Shown piece after piece: positions 47,979-57,332 of a stretch of DNA of 64,000 nucleotides. The translations under genes were made by a program, and so were the position numbers. The stretch's first letter is position 1, and every line of letters starts with the position of its first letter. The DNA comes from Streptomyces atroolivaceus. Its GTDB lineage: Bacteria; Actinomycetota; Actinomycetes; Streptomycetales; Streptomycetaceae. Under the pieces are notes generated by a model that was given only the letters and a program-made list of their open reading frames with translations, was not told the DNA's origin and did no database searches. The stretch covers positions 248,001 through 312,000 of the forward strand of contig NZ_JNXG01000002.1 of assembly GCF_000717025.1 (NCBI RefSeq), given 5' to 3'.

Positions 47979-48232
47979 GCCCCACTCAACTACCGGCGCC
48001 ACCTCGGGTTACGGGCGCACGGGCGCCCGCCGCGGTGGATCGATCCTGCATGCGGGGCGCACGGAGGCATGGGCGGGGGCGCGCGCGAGGACGCGCACCG
48101 ATGCGGGGTAACCACTTGCAGGACCGCGCCAACTCACCGTCGTCCGTACCCGATACAGATGAATATGCGCATTTCTTCTGCCGTGCCGGGCAGTGATGCC
48201 TTCACCGACCTACTGCGGTCCCAGGGGGAAAT

Positions 48233-49615
48233 ATGGCAGCCAGGCCTCTCGTCGCCCGCCAGCCGAACGAACGGCTCCAGACGCTCATCCAGGAGGCGGC
48301 GTGCTCCAACGCCGGCCTCGCACGCCGGGTCAACATGGTCGGGGCGGAGCGGGGGCTCGATCTCCGCTACGACAAGACCTCCGTGGCCCGCTGGCTGCGC
48401 GGACAGCAACCGCGGGGCAGGGCACCGGGGATCATCGCCGAGGCGATCGGGCGCAAGCTCGGCCGCACGGTCACGATCGACGAGATCGGCATGGCCAACG
48501 GCAAGAGCCTGGCCTCCGGCGTCGGTCTCCAGTTCGCGCCCACCGTGCTCGGCGCCATCGAGCAGGTCTGCGAGCTGTGGCGCAGCGACGTGGGGCGCCG
48601 TGACCTGCTCTCCGGATCGACGGTCGCCGCCTCCGCCCTGGTCGAGCCCAGCCGTGACTGGCTGATCTCGGGCGCCGACCCGCAGGTGGCGCGGACGGCC
48701 GGGAGCAGGGTCGGCATGCCGGACGTCGCCGCGGTGCGTGCGATGACGGCCGCGCTCGTCGACCTGGACCACCGGTTCGGCAGCGGACATGTGCGGCCCG
48801 TACTGGTGCACTACCTCAACAGCGTCGTGTCCGGGCTCCTTTCGGGGTCGTACCGCGAATCGGTCGGCCGTGAGCTCTTCGGCGCGGTCGCCAGACTCAC
48901 CGAGCTCGCCGGATACATGGCCGTCGACACCGGCCAGCCGGGACTGGCCCAGCGGTACTACATCCAGGCGCTGCGCCTGGCCCAGGCCGCGGGGGACCGG
49001 GCCTACGGGGGCTATGTGCTGGCCGCCTCGATGAGCCACCTCGCGGCGCAGCTGGGCAACCCGCGCGAGATCGCGCAGCTGGCGCGGGCCGCGCAGGAGG
49101 GCGCGCGGGGGCGGGTGACTCCGCGGGCCGAGGCCATGTTCCACGCGGCGGAGGCCCGGGGCCACGCCCTGATGGGTGATGCCCGCACCTGCCAGGCCGC
49201 GGCGGGCCGGGCGCTGGCAGCGCTGGAGCAGGCCGACCCGGAGAAGGGCGACGACCCCGCCTGGATCGCGCACTTCGACGCGGGCTACCTCGCCGACGAG
49301 CTGGCGCACTGCCACCGGGACCTGGGACAGGGCGAGCCGGCCGCCCGCCGCGCGAAGGAAGCCCTGGCCGCCCTCCCGGAGTCCAGGACCCGGCGCCGGG
49401 GCATCGGTCTGGTGCTGCTGGCCACGGCGCAGGTGCAGCAGCGTGAGGTCGAGCAGGCGTGCCACACGGGTCTGCGGGCGATGGAACTGCTGGGGACGGT
49501 CCGTTCCAGCCGGGGTGCCGAATATCTCGACGACCTGCAGCAGCGGTTCGAGCCGTACGCGGACGAACCGGCGGTCCGGGAGTTCGGTGCCAGGATGGAG
49601 CTCCAGGCCGCCTGA
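48233..49615 (+). CDS. HTH-TPR transcriptional regulator (NsdA/SCO4441-like)
   Basis: 460 residues. N-terminal atypical helix-turn-helix (about 10-60: [31 protein letters not shown]), then helical TPR-like repeats through about 440 ([71 protein letters not shown]). Family members affect development and antibiotic production in S. coelicolor. AGGGGG lies five bases before the ATG. Divergent from prim-pol. Confidence 0.85.
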   Translation: MAARPLVARQPNERLQTLIQEAACSNAGLARRVNMVGAERGLDLRYDKTSVARWLRGQQPRGRAPGIIAEAIGRKLGRTVTIDEIGMANGKSLASGVGLQFAPTVLGAIEQVCELWRSDVGRRDLLSGSTVAASALVEPSRDWLISGADPQVARTAGSRVGMPDVAAVRAMTAALVDLDHRFGSGHVRPVLVHYLNSVVSGLLSGSYRESVGRELFGAVARLTELAGYMAVDTGQPGLAQRYYIQALRLAQAAGDRAYGGYVLAASMSHLAAQLGNPREIAQLARAAQEGARGRVTPRAEAMFHAAEARGHALMGDARTCQAAAGRALAALEQADPEKGDDPAWIAHFDAGYLADELAHCHRDLGQGEPAARRAKEALAALPESRTRRRGIGLVLLATAQVQQREVEQACHTGLRAMELLGTVRSSRGAEYLDDLQQRFEPYADEPAVREFGARMELQAA

Positions 49616-49775
49616 CCGGCTCCTCCGTCGAGTTGACCAAGAACAGCGTCGTGCGTGCCTCTGGTGTTACCCGCCGTGTGAAGGGGTGGTGAGCGCTCTC
49701 GGGCGCTTGGCGCCGGGCTCCGGGCACCCGGTAGCGTGAGCCGACGATTCCGTAGGTTTACACGTAGGAGTCCCG

Positions 49776-51311
49776 GTGACGCAGAGCGGACAGGGTGACG
49801 AGCGGCAGCTTCCTGCTGTACGGCCCGCGCACGAAGGTGTCGTGCTGCCCGCGGAGGGTGGTGCCCCCTGGAACGCGGGGGGGCCGGCGGGCGGACAGCC
49901 GGACCAGGCCGTCCCCGCGGGCGGGCAGCCGTGGGGCCAGTCCTGGGGGTCTCAGGGCTCGCACCAGGACGGCCCGCCACCGGGGCAACTGCCGCCGGAG
50001 CAGCACCAGCAGGGTGTGTACCAGCAGGGTCAGTACCCGGGCTCGCAGCAGCAGGGTCAGTACCCGACCTCGCAGCAGCAGGGTCAGTACCCGCAGCCCC
50101 CGCAGGCGCAGGGGCAGTTCCAGCAGCCCTCGCAGCAGCAGGGCCAGTACCCGCCCCCGCAGCAGCGGTACGCACCTCAGCGGGACCCGTACCAGCAGCC
50201 GTACGCCCAGCCCCTGCCCCCCGAGGCCGCCCCCGCGGGGCAGGGCGGGGACGCGGACGCCACGCAGTACATCGCGCCCGTCCCCGGCGGCCCCCTCCCC
50301 GGAGGGCTGCCGCCCGAGCGCCATGCGGAATCCACCCAGTACCTCGGCCGGTCCGCCGCCCCCGGGCAGCCGTCCGACGCCGACGCGACCCAGTACATAC
50401 CCCCGGTGCCCGGCGGGGCCCCGTACGGCATCCGGCCGGGCGCCCCGGGCGACCGGCAGCCGCCCGCGGAGTTCGACAGCCTCTTCCGCAGCGAGGAGCC
50501 CGCGGGCGCCACACAGCAGATGCCCCGCTTGGCAGGGCACCAGCAGCCCCGGCAGCCCCATCAGGGCGCGCAGGGCGCCCAGCCGCCGCCACAGGGCGCC
50601 CAGCCCTACCGGTCGGGCCCCCAGGGCCTCCAGGAGGGTGACGGCGCGCAGGAGCCGGACCAGGGCCGCGACGCACCCCGCAGACGGTCGGCGCACATTC
50701 CGCTGATCGCGGCCGTGGTCGTCGGCTGCGCCGTCGTCGGGCTCGGCGCCGGCGCCCTGATGAGCGGGGGTGACGACAGCCCGTCGGACGACAAGCAGCC
50801 GGTGGCCGCGCAGAGTTCACCCTCGGGTGACACCTCCGGACCGGCGGCCGACCCCGCGAAGCCGCAGGCCGAGGCGCTCGACAAACTGCTCGCGGACAGC
50901 AACGACAGCCGCTCGGCGGTGATCAGCGCGGTGGAGAAGATCAAGGGCTGCCGGGCGCTCGACCAGGCGGCCACCGACCTGACGGGCGCCGCCGCGCAGC
51001 GCCGCGGGCTGGTCACCCGGCTCGAGGCGCTGAGCGTCGACCAGCTCCCCGGCCACGCCGAGCTGAAGGACTCCCTGACCAAGGCCTGGCAGGCGTCGGC
51101 GGAGGCCGACGACCACTACGCCACGTGGGCCGGCCAGGCCAAGAACGACAAGAAGGTCTGCAAGGGCGGGAAGGCCCGTTCGACCGGAGCGACCGCGCAG
51201 GCCGGTGCGTCGAGCAACGAGGCCACCATCCAGAAGCGCAAGGCCTCGGGACTCTGGAACAGCATCGCGCGGAAGTACGGGCTGACCGAGCACACCCCCA
51301 CGCAGCTCTGA
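49776..51311 (+). CDS. Pro/Gln-rich single-pass membrane protein with TQYI/TQYL motifs
   Basis: 511 residues from GTG (AGGAGTCCCG upstream). Residues 1-305 are disordered, with three QQGQYP repeats and then four threonine motifs: DADATQYIAPVPGG, ESTQYLGRS, DADATQYIPPVPGG and GATQQMP. One transmembrane helix lies at about 309-331 (HIPLIAAVVVGCAVVGLGAG). The extracellular part (about 340-511) is helical with two cysteines and no named domain. T-Q-Y-I/L matches the type of site phosphorylated by PknB-like kinases and read by FHA domains (inference). A terminator follows. Confidence 0.8.
   Translation: MTQSGQGDERQLPAVRPAHEGVVLPAEGGAPWNAGGPAGGQPDQAVPAGGQPWGQSWGSQGSHQDGPPPGQLPPEQHQQGVYQQGQYPGSQQQGQYPTSQQQGQYPQPPQAQGQFQQPSQQQGQYPPPQQRYAPQRDPYQQPYAQPLPPEAAPAGQGGDADATQYIAPVPGGPLPGGLPPERHAESTQYLGRSAAPGQPSDADATQYIPPVPGGAPYGIRPGAPGDRQPPAEFDSLFRSEEPAGATQQMPRLAGHQQPRQPHQGAQGAQPPPQGAQPYRSGPQGLQEGDGAQEPDQGRDAPRRRSAHIPLIAAVVVGCAVVGLGAGALMSGGDDSPSDDKQPVAAQSSPSGDTSGPAADPAKPQAEALDKLLADSNDSRSAVISAVEKIKGCRALDQAATDLTGAAAQRRGLVTRLEALSVDQLPGHAELKDSLTKAWQASAEADDHYATWAGQAKNDKKVCKGGKARSTGATAQAGASSNEATIQKRKASGLWNSIARKYGLTEHTPTQL
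50022..50096 (+). repeat. 27-bp in-frame tandem repeat
   Basis: Three units starting at 50022, 50049 and 50076, each beginning CAGCAGGGTCAGTACCC, encode the QQGQYP repeats of the membrane protein. Near-identical at DNA level, so recently expanded or kept homogeneous; length variation between strains would be expected. Confidence 0.75.
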
Positions 51312-51317
51312 CGCGGC

Positions 51318-51352
51318 GGCCTCCGGCCCGGGTCCGCCCCGGGCCGGAGGCC
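51318..51352. terminator. Bidirectional terminator
   Basis: A perfect 15-bp stem (51318-51332 with 51338-51352) with a 5-nt loop between the convergent membrane-protein and lipoprotein genes. Confidence 0.9.
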
Positions 51353-51362
51353 GGAGCGTGTG

Positions 51363-52637
51363 TCAGCCGCTCGGGCGGGCGTTCACCAAGGTCTCCGTGA
51401 CGTCCACGAAGCCCTTCTTCTCAGCCGTGATACGCCCGCCGCGGACCACCTGGAACGTCACCCGCCCATTGACGATGCGACCGTAGGCGGCGGTGCCGAC
51501 CATGTCCTGGAAGCGCCAGCGCAGGACCGGGGTGAGGCCGCCGGTGTCCACCTCGGTGCCGCGGTTGAGGCTGACGGAGATCCCGCCCGCCGCGATGTCC
51601 GGCCGGTCCATCGCCTCGACGACCGCCTTGAGCGCCGTGTAGGCGATCCAGGTCGTCTGCACGCCCGTGTCCGACGGGTCGATCCGGTTGTCCCCGAAGG
51701 CGTACTTCCGGATCACCTCGCGCATCTCGTTCCAGCGGGGGTCGTCGGATTCCGGGTACCAGCCGGTGACGAGGGCACCCTCGAAGGGGCTGTTCGGCCC
51801 GCCCGTGCGGTTGACGAGGCTCTGGCCGACGCTGCCGAGCACGGACGAGATCCGTACCTCGCCGCCCTTGGGCGCGAGTCTGCGGAAGGAGTCGAAGAAC
51901 GTCTCCGTACCCTTGCCGAGCACCGCGGTCACACAGCCGTCGCCCGCCTTGTCGAGCGCCTCGGCCGCCTCGGCGTCGTACGAGGTGGCCTCCTCGGCCG
52001 CGCTGATGTCGTAGGAGGCGGGGCGGTCGCTCCGGCTGAGGCTCGTGTCGAGGAGCCCGGGCATGGAGTCGCCGACCAGGCTGTCGGGGCGCACGAGTGA
52101 GACCCGTTCACAACCGGCGGCCAGCTGCTCGCCGTTGCCCGCGACCAGCGCCGGCTGGCCGCCGTTGACCGGGTAGGAGAGATAGCTGGTGAACTCGTCG
52201 GCGGAGGCGCCGTACCCGCCGATGTACGGGATCCCGGCGGCCTCCAGCGGAGCAAGGAACGCCCGCCCGTACCTGCTGTACGAGCCGACGACCGCGGCCA
52301 CGTTCTCGTCGGCCGCCCGGCGGGCGCACTTCGAGGCCCCGGCCGCGCTGTCCTGCTCGTTGCAGGTGAGCACCCGGAGCTCGTGGCCGTCGATCCCGCC
52401 CTTCTCGTTGATCCAGCGGGCGTACGTCCTCGCCATGGCCGGCATGCCCGCCATGTTCACCGCGTCGGCTCCGGTGGTGTCGGGAGCCCACGTCATCACG
52501 GTGACGGGCTCCCTGGAGCCCCCCGAGGCTCCAGGGAGGACGCCGCAGCCCGATACCAGCAGTGCCCCGGCCGCCACCGATGTGAGGAGCTTGTAGGGGC
52601 GGGGGGAGGAGAGGCGTCGCCGTCCGGTCATGGTCAT
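51363..52637 (-). CDS. Substrate-binding lipoprotein, branched-chain amino-acid type fold
   Basis: 424 residues. Signal peptide with lipobox LLVSGC (cysteine near 31), so it is membrane-anchored outside the cell. A type I periplasmic-binding fold follows: DAVNMAGMPAMARTYARWINEKGGIDGHELRVLTCNEQDSA, AAVVGSYSRYGRAFLAPLEAAGIPYIGG, and ISSVLGSVGQ. No permease or ATPase genes adjoin it, so it may act as a sensor or partner a remote transporter. ATG at 52637 chosen (MTMTGRRR); a second ATG is at 52631. Confidence 0.85.
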   Translation of the reverse strand: MTMTGRRRLSSPRPYKLLTSVAAGALLVSGCGVLPGASGGSREPVTVMTWAPDTTGADAVNMAGMPAMARTYARWINEKGGIDGHELRVLTCNEQDSAAGASKCARRAADENVAAVVGSYSRYGRAFLAPLEAAGIPYIGGYGASADEFTSYLSYPVNGGQPALVAGNGEQLAAGCERVSLVRPDSLVGDSMPGLLDTSLSRSDRPASYDISAAEEATSYDAEAAEALDKAGDGCVTAVLGKGTETFFDSFRRLAPKGGEVRISSVLGSVGQSLVNRTGGPNSPFEGALVTGWYPESDDPRWNEMREVIRKYAFGDNRIDPSDTGVQTTWIAYTALKAVVEAMDRPDIAAGGISVSLNRGTEVDTGGLTPVLRWRFQDMVGTAAYGRIVNGRVTFQVVRGGRITAEKKGFVDVTETLVNARPSG

Positions 52638-52754
52638 GAACTTTTGCGGTTCACGGGTAACGCCGCAGTGTGCCGTGGTCAACGCACGGTGACGTGGAGG
52701 TGAATTGCGGGGGGCCGCGCACGGCCTCGGCGAGGGAACGTACGATCGGCAACC

Positions 52755-53252
52755 GTGCAGCAAGGTTCGGAGAACACTTCCCGTCGCGGCCGTCGCTCCT
52801 CCACCATGGGCGGCATGCCGCTCAACGACATGCCCTGGTGGCGCTGGCGCAGCAACGTGCGCTCGGCGCTGCACATGCTCTCCGACCCCGTCTTCCACCA
52901 CGAGTGCTGGCTGGCCGGCCGGGAAGGGTACGGCGACGTCACCGATGCCGTGTACCGCCTGGTCGAGGACACCTGGCTGGACAACTGGTCCGCCGAGAAG
53001 TACGTCGGAACGATCTTCCGTGACTCCGCCGAGGCCGCCCTCGTGGACGTCGCCGCCCTGCGGGTGCTGCGCATCATGCACCAGATAGGCGCCGACGCCC
53101 CCGTCTCCGCGTACCTGGAGCACCCGGGCTGGCAGGAGGCGGTCGTGGCCGCCCGCGAGGCCCATGTGATGCTCGCCACCAACGACGCCGAGGACCCGGA
53201 CACCCCGCCGCGCTCCCTGGACGTGCTCCGCATCATGACCAGATCGGCGTGA
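52755..53252 (+). CDS. SCO4402-family conserved protein
   Basis: 165 residues from GTG at 52755. Helical, with MPLNDMPWWRWRSNVRSALHMLSDPVFHHECWL near residues 21-53 and VYRLVEDTWLDNWSAEKYVG next. The Trp-rich start and lack of membrane segment match the Streptomyces family I know as SCO4402; no function is assigned. Divergent from the lipoprotein gene and 28 bp upstream of purU on the same strand. Confidence 0.72.
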   Translation: MQQGSENTSRRGRRSSTMGGMPLNDMPWWRWRSNVRSALHMLSDPVFHHECWLAGREGYGDVTDAVYRLVEDTWLDNWSAEKYVGTIFRDSAEAALVDVAALRVLRIMHQIGADAPVSAYLEHPGWQEAVVAAREAHVMLATNDAEDPDTPPRSLDVLRIMTRSA

Positions 53253-53280
53253 CCGGCTGGCGGTGTGGCACCCTACGGGA

Positions 53281-54180
53281 ATGACCGCGCCGCACCCCGC
53301 CGAATCCGTACCCGCTGCCTCGGACAGCAACGCCGAGCAGTACGTCCTCACGCTCTCCTGCCCCGACAAGCAGGGGATCGTGCACGCCGTGTCGAGCTAT
53401 CTCTTCATGACCGGCTGCAACATCGAGGACAGCCAGCAGTTCGGCGACCACGACACCGGTCTCTTCTTCATGCGCGTCCACTTCTCGGCGGACGCCACGG
53501 TCACCGTGGACAAGCTGCGCGCCAGCTTCGCCGCGATCGGTGACTCCTTCCGGATGGACTGGCAGATCCACCGGGTGAGCGACCGGATGCGGATCGTGCT
53601 GATGGTCAGCAAGTTCGGGCACTGCCTCAACGACCTGCTGTTCCGCTCCCGCACCGGCGCCCTGCCGGTCGAGATCGTGGCGGTCGTCTCCAACCACACG
53701 GACTTCGCCGAGCTCGTCGCCTCGTACGGCATCCCCTTCCGGCACATCCCCGTGAACAGGGAGAACAAGCCGGAGGCCGAGGCTCAGCTGCTGGAGCTGG
53801 TCCGGGGCGAGAACGTCGAACTCGTCGTCCTGGCCCGGTACATGCAGGTGCTCTCGGACGACCTCTGCAAGCAGCTGAGCGGCCGGATCATCAACATCCA
53901 CCACTCCTTCCTCCCGAGCTTCAAGGGCGCGAAGCCCTACCACCAGGCCCATGCGCGCGGTGTGAAGCTGATCGGTGCGACGGCGCACTACGTGACCGCC
54001 GACCTCGACGAGGGGCCGATCATCGAGCAGGAGGTCGAGCGCGTCGGGCACGGCGTCACGCCGGACCAGCTCGTCGCCGTCGGCCGCGACGTGGAGTGCC
54101 AGGCGCTCGCGCGGGCGGTCAAGTGGCACGCGGAACGGCGCATCCTGCTCAACGGCCGCCGTACGGTCGTCTTCCCGTGA
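53281..54180 (+). CDS. purU: Formyltetrahydrofolate deformylase
   Basis: 299 residues. N-terminal ACT domain (about 18-95: YVLTLSCPDKQGIVHAVSSYLF), then a formyl-transferase domain with catalytic residues in INIHHSFLPSFKGAKPYHQAHARG (about 205-228) and ATAHYVTADLDEGPI (Asp). Hydrolyses 10-formyl-THF to formate and THF, supplying formate for purines and balancing one-carbon pools. ATG at 53281 gives the usual length. Confidence 0.96.
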   Translation: MTAPHPAESVPAASDSNAEQYVLTLSCPDKQGIVHAVSSYLFMTGCNIEDSQQFGDHDTGLFFMRVHFSADATVTVDKLRASFAAIGDSFRMDWQIHRVSDRMRIVLMVSKFGHCLNDLLFRSRTGALPVEIVAVVSNHTDFAELVASYGIPFRHIPVNRENKPEAEAQLLELVRGENVELVVLARYMQVLSDDLCKQLSGRIINIHHSFLPSFKGAKPYHQAHARGVKLIGATAHYVTADLDEGPIIEQEVERVGHGVTPDQLVAVGRDVECQALARAVKWHAERRILLNGRRTVVFP

Positions 54181-54189
54181 GGGCCGTGC

Positions 54190-55470
54190 TCAGAGCCGGC
54201 TGAGGGAGGCCGCGGCGAACAGCACGTCGCGGATCGCCTCGCGGTCGCCCTCCTGGCCGGCCGCCGCCTCGACCGGCGGCACGTGGCCGGCGACCAGCCG
54301 GCAGAACTCCACCCCGTCGAGCGCGACCTGCGCGACCGTGTGGTCGGCGGAGCCGAGGGCGGCCGGGGAGTCCAGCGCGATGTACCAGTCGCCGCCCCCG
54401 CGGCCCTCGACCTCCAGGTGGAGGGAGCGGCCGGGAGACCCCGCGGTGACCAGATGACGGGCCGGTGCGGCCAGGCCCACGCGGCGGCGTTCGGAGAGAG
54501 TGGCGGGGAGCAGCCGGGCCGCCAGGTCGATCATCCGTTGGAGATGGGCTGCGGCGGGCGGCTCGTACGGGTAGTCCACCGCGTCCGCGATGTCACCGCC
54601 GTGCACCCAGCACTCGAAAGCCCGCTCCAGCAGCGAGTCCTGCAGCGGCAGGGCGAAGTCCCCGTACGGGACGGACATCTCCGCGACGCCGCGGCCCGCG
54701 AACGACACCGTGCGGACGAGGGAGTGGCTCTGGTCACGCCACGGCTCCCGTACCGTCCGGGTGGGCGGCCGGAGAGCGGCCGACCAGTACGCCTCGGTGC
54801 GCCCGGTCGGTGTCGGAGGCGGGGAGCCGTCGCCCTTTCCCAGCGGGTCGTCCAGGCCGAGGGCCGTGGACACCAGACCGTCGACGGCCATCAGATGCCC
54901 GATCACCCCGGCGACCGTCGTGCGGCGGTTCACCTGCTGGTCGCCCTCGAACCACTTCAGCCGTACCGGCGCGTGCCACTCCGAGTCGCGGATGTCCCGC
55001 AGCAGGGCGTCGAGCCGTGCGGTCTCCGCGTCGTACGGCGCGGCCCACGAGGGGACGGGGATGCGCGCCGGGCGGCGGCCCAGACAGCCCTCCAGGACGC
55101 GGGACCGGAGCATCGGGTCCAGGTCCAGGGTGCCGTCGGTGTGCAGCAGCCCCACCGCGTCGCGCAGCCGCAGCGCCTCGTCGGCGCACCGGGCGCAGGA
55201 GGTGAGGTGCTCCTCCACGGCGGCGGTCTCCTCGGCGGAGCAGGCGGCGAGGGCCCAGGCCCCCAGGAGGGACTTGAGCACCCTGTGGGGGAGTGGCGGG
55301 GCGGATGGTCCGGGCGGATCCGGTGGTTCGGGCGGCTCCGGCGGCTCCGAGCCCCTGTGCCGGACCGGAGGCAGGCTCTCCTGGTCGTCCGCCGCCGCCC
55401 GGGGCCCTGGTATACGCCGCTCGGCCGGCTGTTCCCCGTCGCGGCCGTCCCCGCCGTGGTCCCCGTTCAC
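54190..55470 (-). CDS. Putative anti-sigma factor: zf-HC2 plus MDMPI-like domain
   Basis: 426 residues from GTG at 55470, overlapping the sigma gene stop (GTGA). A Pro-rich linker is followed by a zf-HC2 zinc finger EEHLTSCARCADEAL (about 93-107) as in ZAS anti-sigma factors. The long C-terminal part is maleylpyruvate-isomerase/DinB-like (RRTTVAGVIGHLMAVDGLVST; ERAFECWVHGGDIADAVDYP). No membrane helix, so it would be a cytoplasmic anti-sigma whose metal-binding domain could be the sensor (inference). Confidence 0.82.
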   Translation of the reverse strand: MNGDHGGDGRDGEQPAERRIPGPRAAADDQESLPPVRHRGSEPPEPPEPPDPPGPSAPPLPHRVLKSLLGAWALAACSAEETAAVEEHLTSCARCADEALRLRDAVGLLHTDGTLDLDPMLRSRVLEGCLGRRPARIPVPSWAAPYDAETARLDALLRDIRDSEWHAPVRLKWFEGDQQVNRRTTVAGVIGHLMAVDGLVSTALGLDDPLGKGDGSPPPTPTGRTEAYWSAALRPPTRTVREPWRDQSHSLVRTVSFAGRGVAEMSVPYGDFALPLQDSLLERAFECWVHGGDIADAVDYPYEPPAAAHLQRMIDLAARLLPATLSERRRVGLAAPARHLVTAGSPGRSLHLEVEGRGGGDWYIALDSPAALGSADHTVAQVALDGVEFCRLVAGHVPPVEAAAGQEGDREAIRDVLFAAASLSRL

Positions 55471-56048
55471 GGCGTCGGTCCGTATCCGGGCGGCGCCGAG
55501 TCCGCCGACGGCCGCGTGTTCGCGGTGGAGAGCAGCTGGAGGCCGAGACGCAGCCGGCGCCTGGCCTCGTCCCCGGTCACGCCGAGGTCGGCGGCGGCCT
55601 GCCGGTAGTCCCGCCGCTGGACGTACGCCAGCTCCAGGGCGGCGCGCAGCGGAGCGGGCATGGAGGCGACGATGTAGTCGGCGCGGGCCGCGGCGGTCGC
55701 CTTGAGCACCCGGTGCTCCAGGTCGGCGGCCCGGGCGTCCGTGTCGGTCCCGTGGTCGACACCGTGCTCGCTCCGGAGCCGCTGCACGGACCGGCGGTGG
55801 GTGAGCCGCGCCACCCACGAGCGCATGGAGCCGTGCTTGGGGTCGTACGCGTCGGGGTTCTCCCAGACGTAGCCGAAGACCTCGCGTGTCACCTGGTCCG
55901 CCGCGTCCTCGTCGTCGAGCATGCGGTGGGCCTGACTGTGCACGAGGGCGGCGAACCGGTCGTAGAGCTCACCGAGGGCCGCCGCCTCGCCACGCGCCAG
56001 CCGCTGCTGCATCCGGCGGTCCCAGCGCGGTGGTGCGTCCCTTGCCAT
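55467..56048 (-). CDS. ECF-type RNA polymerase sigma factor
   Basis: 193 residues. Region 2: LYDRFAALVHSQAHRMLDDEDAADQVTREVFGYVWENPDAYDPKHGSMRSWVARLTHRR. Region 4: MPAPLRAALELAYVQRRDYRQAAADLGVTGDEARRRLRLGLQLL. A short Pro/Gly tail follows. ATG at 56048 (MARDAPP, GGGGG five bases upstream) chosen; TTG at 56105 is in frame. It forms an operon with the zinc-finger protein, the usual sigma/anti-sigma arrangement. Cognate signal unknown. Confidence 0.9.
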   Translation of the reverse strand: MARDAPPRWDRRMQQRLARGEAAALGELYDRFAALVHSQAHRMLDDEDAADQVTREVFGYVWENPDAYDPKHGSMRSWVARLTHRRSVQRLRSEHGVDHGTDTDARAADLEHRVLKATAAARADYIVASMPAPLRAALELAYVQRRDYRQAAADLGVTGDEARRRLRLGLQLLSTANTRPSADSAPPGYGPTP

Positions 56049-56194
56049 CAAGCCCCCAGCCCTGTGCCTCTCGTCACGTCGAATGTAGTCGGCGGCATAG
56101 TCCAAGCACGCACCTTTCCGGCAAGACGGTCACGTGAGTGGCGCCGCATGATAGAGAATGCTTAACCCCTTGCCTCTTCCTGATCGCGTAAACG

Positions 56195-56226
56195 ATCCTG
56201 AAGTGATCACTTCAGGATGCATCCTG
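56195..56226. promoter_or_regulatory. Overlapping perfect palindromes of 24 and 14 bp
   Basis: 56195-56218 is a perfect 24-bp palindrome with half-site ATCCTGAAGTGA. Its right arm also forms a second perfect 14-bp palindrome, CAGGATGCATCCTG (56213-56226). Three ATCCTG half-sites thus lie in 32 bp, in the divergent spacer between the sigma operon (start 56048) and the STAS gene (start 56339). Confidence 0.75.
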
Positions 56227-56338
56227 CGCCGGGCCGAGGGGTGGAAGAGGGTTTCGCGGGCGGGCGTCGCGGGCAGCCGCGAGGAGGAACGGAAACTTCC
56301 GGATCCTCCGGAGTCCCCGGAACGAGAGGCCGAGTCGC

Positions 56339-56713
56339 GTGACGCTGAAGGTGTACGAGACCGAGCAGGACGCGTGGACCGTGCTGCGGATCCACGGCGA
56401 ACTCGATCTCGTGAGCTCACCCACCGTGCGTCAGTCCGTCCACGGGGCGGTGGCCGCGGGGCAGCACGACGTGGTCCTCGACCTCTCCGGCGTCCTCTTC
56501 TGCGACTCCAGCGGCGTCGGCGTCCTGATCGCCTCCCGCCGTCTCATGAAGTCCTGCGGCGGCCGGCTGCGGCTGATCCTCCCGGCCCGCGGCGCCGTCG
56601 ACGGCTCGCACGTCAACAAGGTGCTCGGCGCCCTGGGCGTACGCCGGCTCTTCGACGTCTACCCCGACGCGGACGCGGCCACCGACGACGAATCCCAACC
56701 GCTCACCGCGTGA
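56339..56713 (+). CDS. STAS-domain anti-sigma factor antagonist
   Basis: 124 residues from GTG at 56339. SpoIIAA-like STAS fold: WTVLRIHGELDLVSSPTVRQSV, DVVLDLSGVLFCDSSGVGVLIASRRLM with the conserved phosphorylatable serine in DSSG (about 59-62). It should bind an RsbW-type kinase in partner switching; the HATPase at 57935 is the nearest candidate partner. Confidence 0.92.
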   Translation: MTLKVYETEQDAWTVLRIHGELDLVSSPTVRQSVHGAVAAGQHDVVLDLSGVLFCDSSGVGVLIASRRLMKSCGGRLRLILPARGAVDGSHVNKVLGALGVRRLFDVYPDADAATDDESQPLTA

Positions 56714-56795
56714 CACGCCGGTCCGGCGCGAGGTTGTCACACCACTGAGGGGAGTTGGTGACACGTGACGCCGCTCGGCGTCGTACGCTCCCCGC

Positions 56796-57332
56796 ATGGA
56801 CAGCGCAGAGTACGAGCGCAAGATCGCCCACCGCTTCGCCGCCTTCGACCAGGACGGCAACGGCTACATCGATCGCGCCGATTTCAACGCCGCCGCGGCC
56901 CGTCTGCTCACCGAGTTCGGTACGACGGCCCGCTGCGACCGCGGCCAGTCGCTCTACACGGGGGCCGAGGCCTTCTGGCAGGGCATGGCGGGCATCGCCG
57001 ACGTGGACGGGGACCAGCGCGTCACCCGTGAGGAGTTCATCGGCGGGGCCGTCAAACGCCTGCGGGACAACCCCGACCGCTTCGCGGAGATCGCACGCCC
57101 CTTCCTGCGTGCGGCGATCGCCGTCGCCGCCGGCGCGGACCCCGAGGGCGCCGAGCCCGCCTCCGCCCCGGTCGCGGCGGTGGAGCGGGCCCTGCGGGTC
57201 CTGGGTGCCGCGGACGACATCGCGAGCGTCGCCGCCAGGAGCCTGGACACCGACAAGGACGGCCGGATCGCCGAAGCGGAAGCGGTCGCCGCCTTCTCCG
57301 CCTACTTCACGGTGATCGAACCGGACGCGTAG
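56796..57332 (+). CDS. EF-hand calcium-binding protein (calerythrin-like)
   Basis: 178 residues. Three full EF-hand loops: DQDGNGYIDRAD (about 19-30), DVDGDQRVTREE (about 68-79) and DTDKDGRIAEAE (about 149-160); a fourth, between the last two, is degenerate. Resembles calerythrin and the Streptomyces Cab proteins, cytoplasmic Ca2+ buffers or sensors. Confidence 0.92.
   Translation: MDSAEYERKIAHRFAAFDQDGNGYIDRADFNAAAARLLTEFGTTARCDRGQSLYTGAEAFWQGMAGIADVDGDQRVTREEFIGGAVKRLRDNPDRFAEIARPFLRAAIAVAAGADPEGAEPASAPVAAVERALRVLGAADDIASVAARSLDTDKDGRIAEAEAVAAFSAYFTVIEPDA

Noticed and set aside
50022..50160. Direct repeats considered as a CRISPR array
   Set aside because: Repeats are contiguous, in frame and encode QQGQYP; there are no unique spacers and no cas genes.
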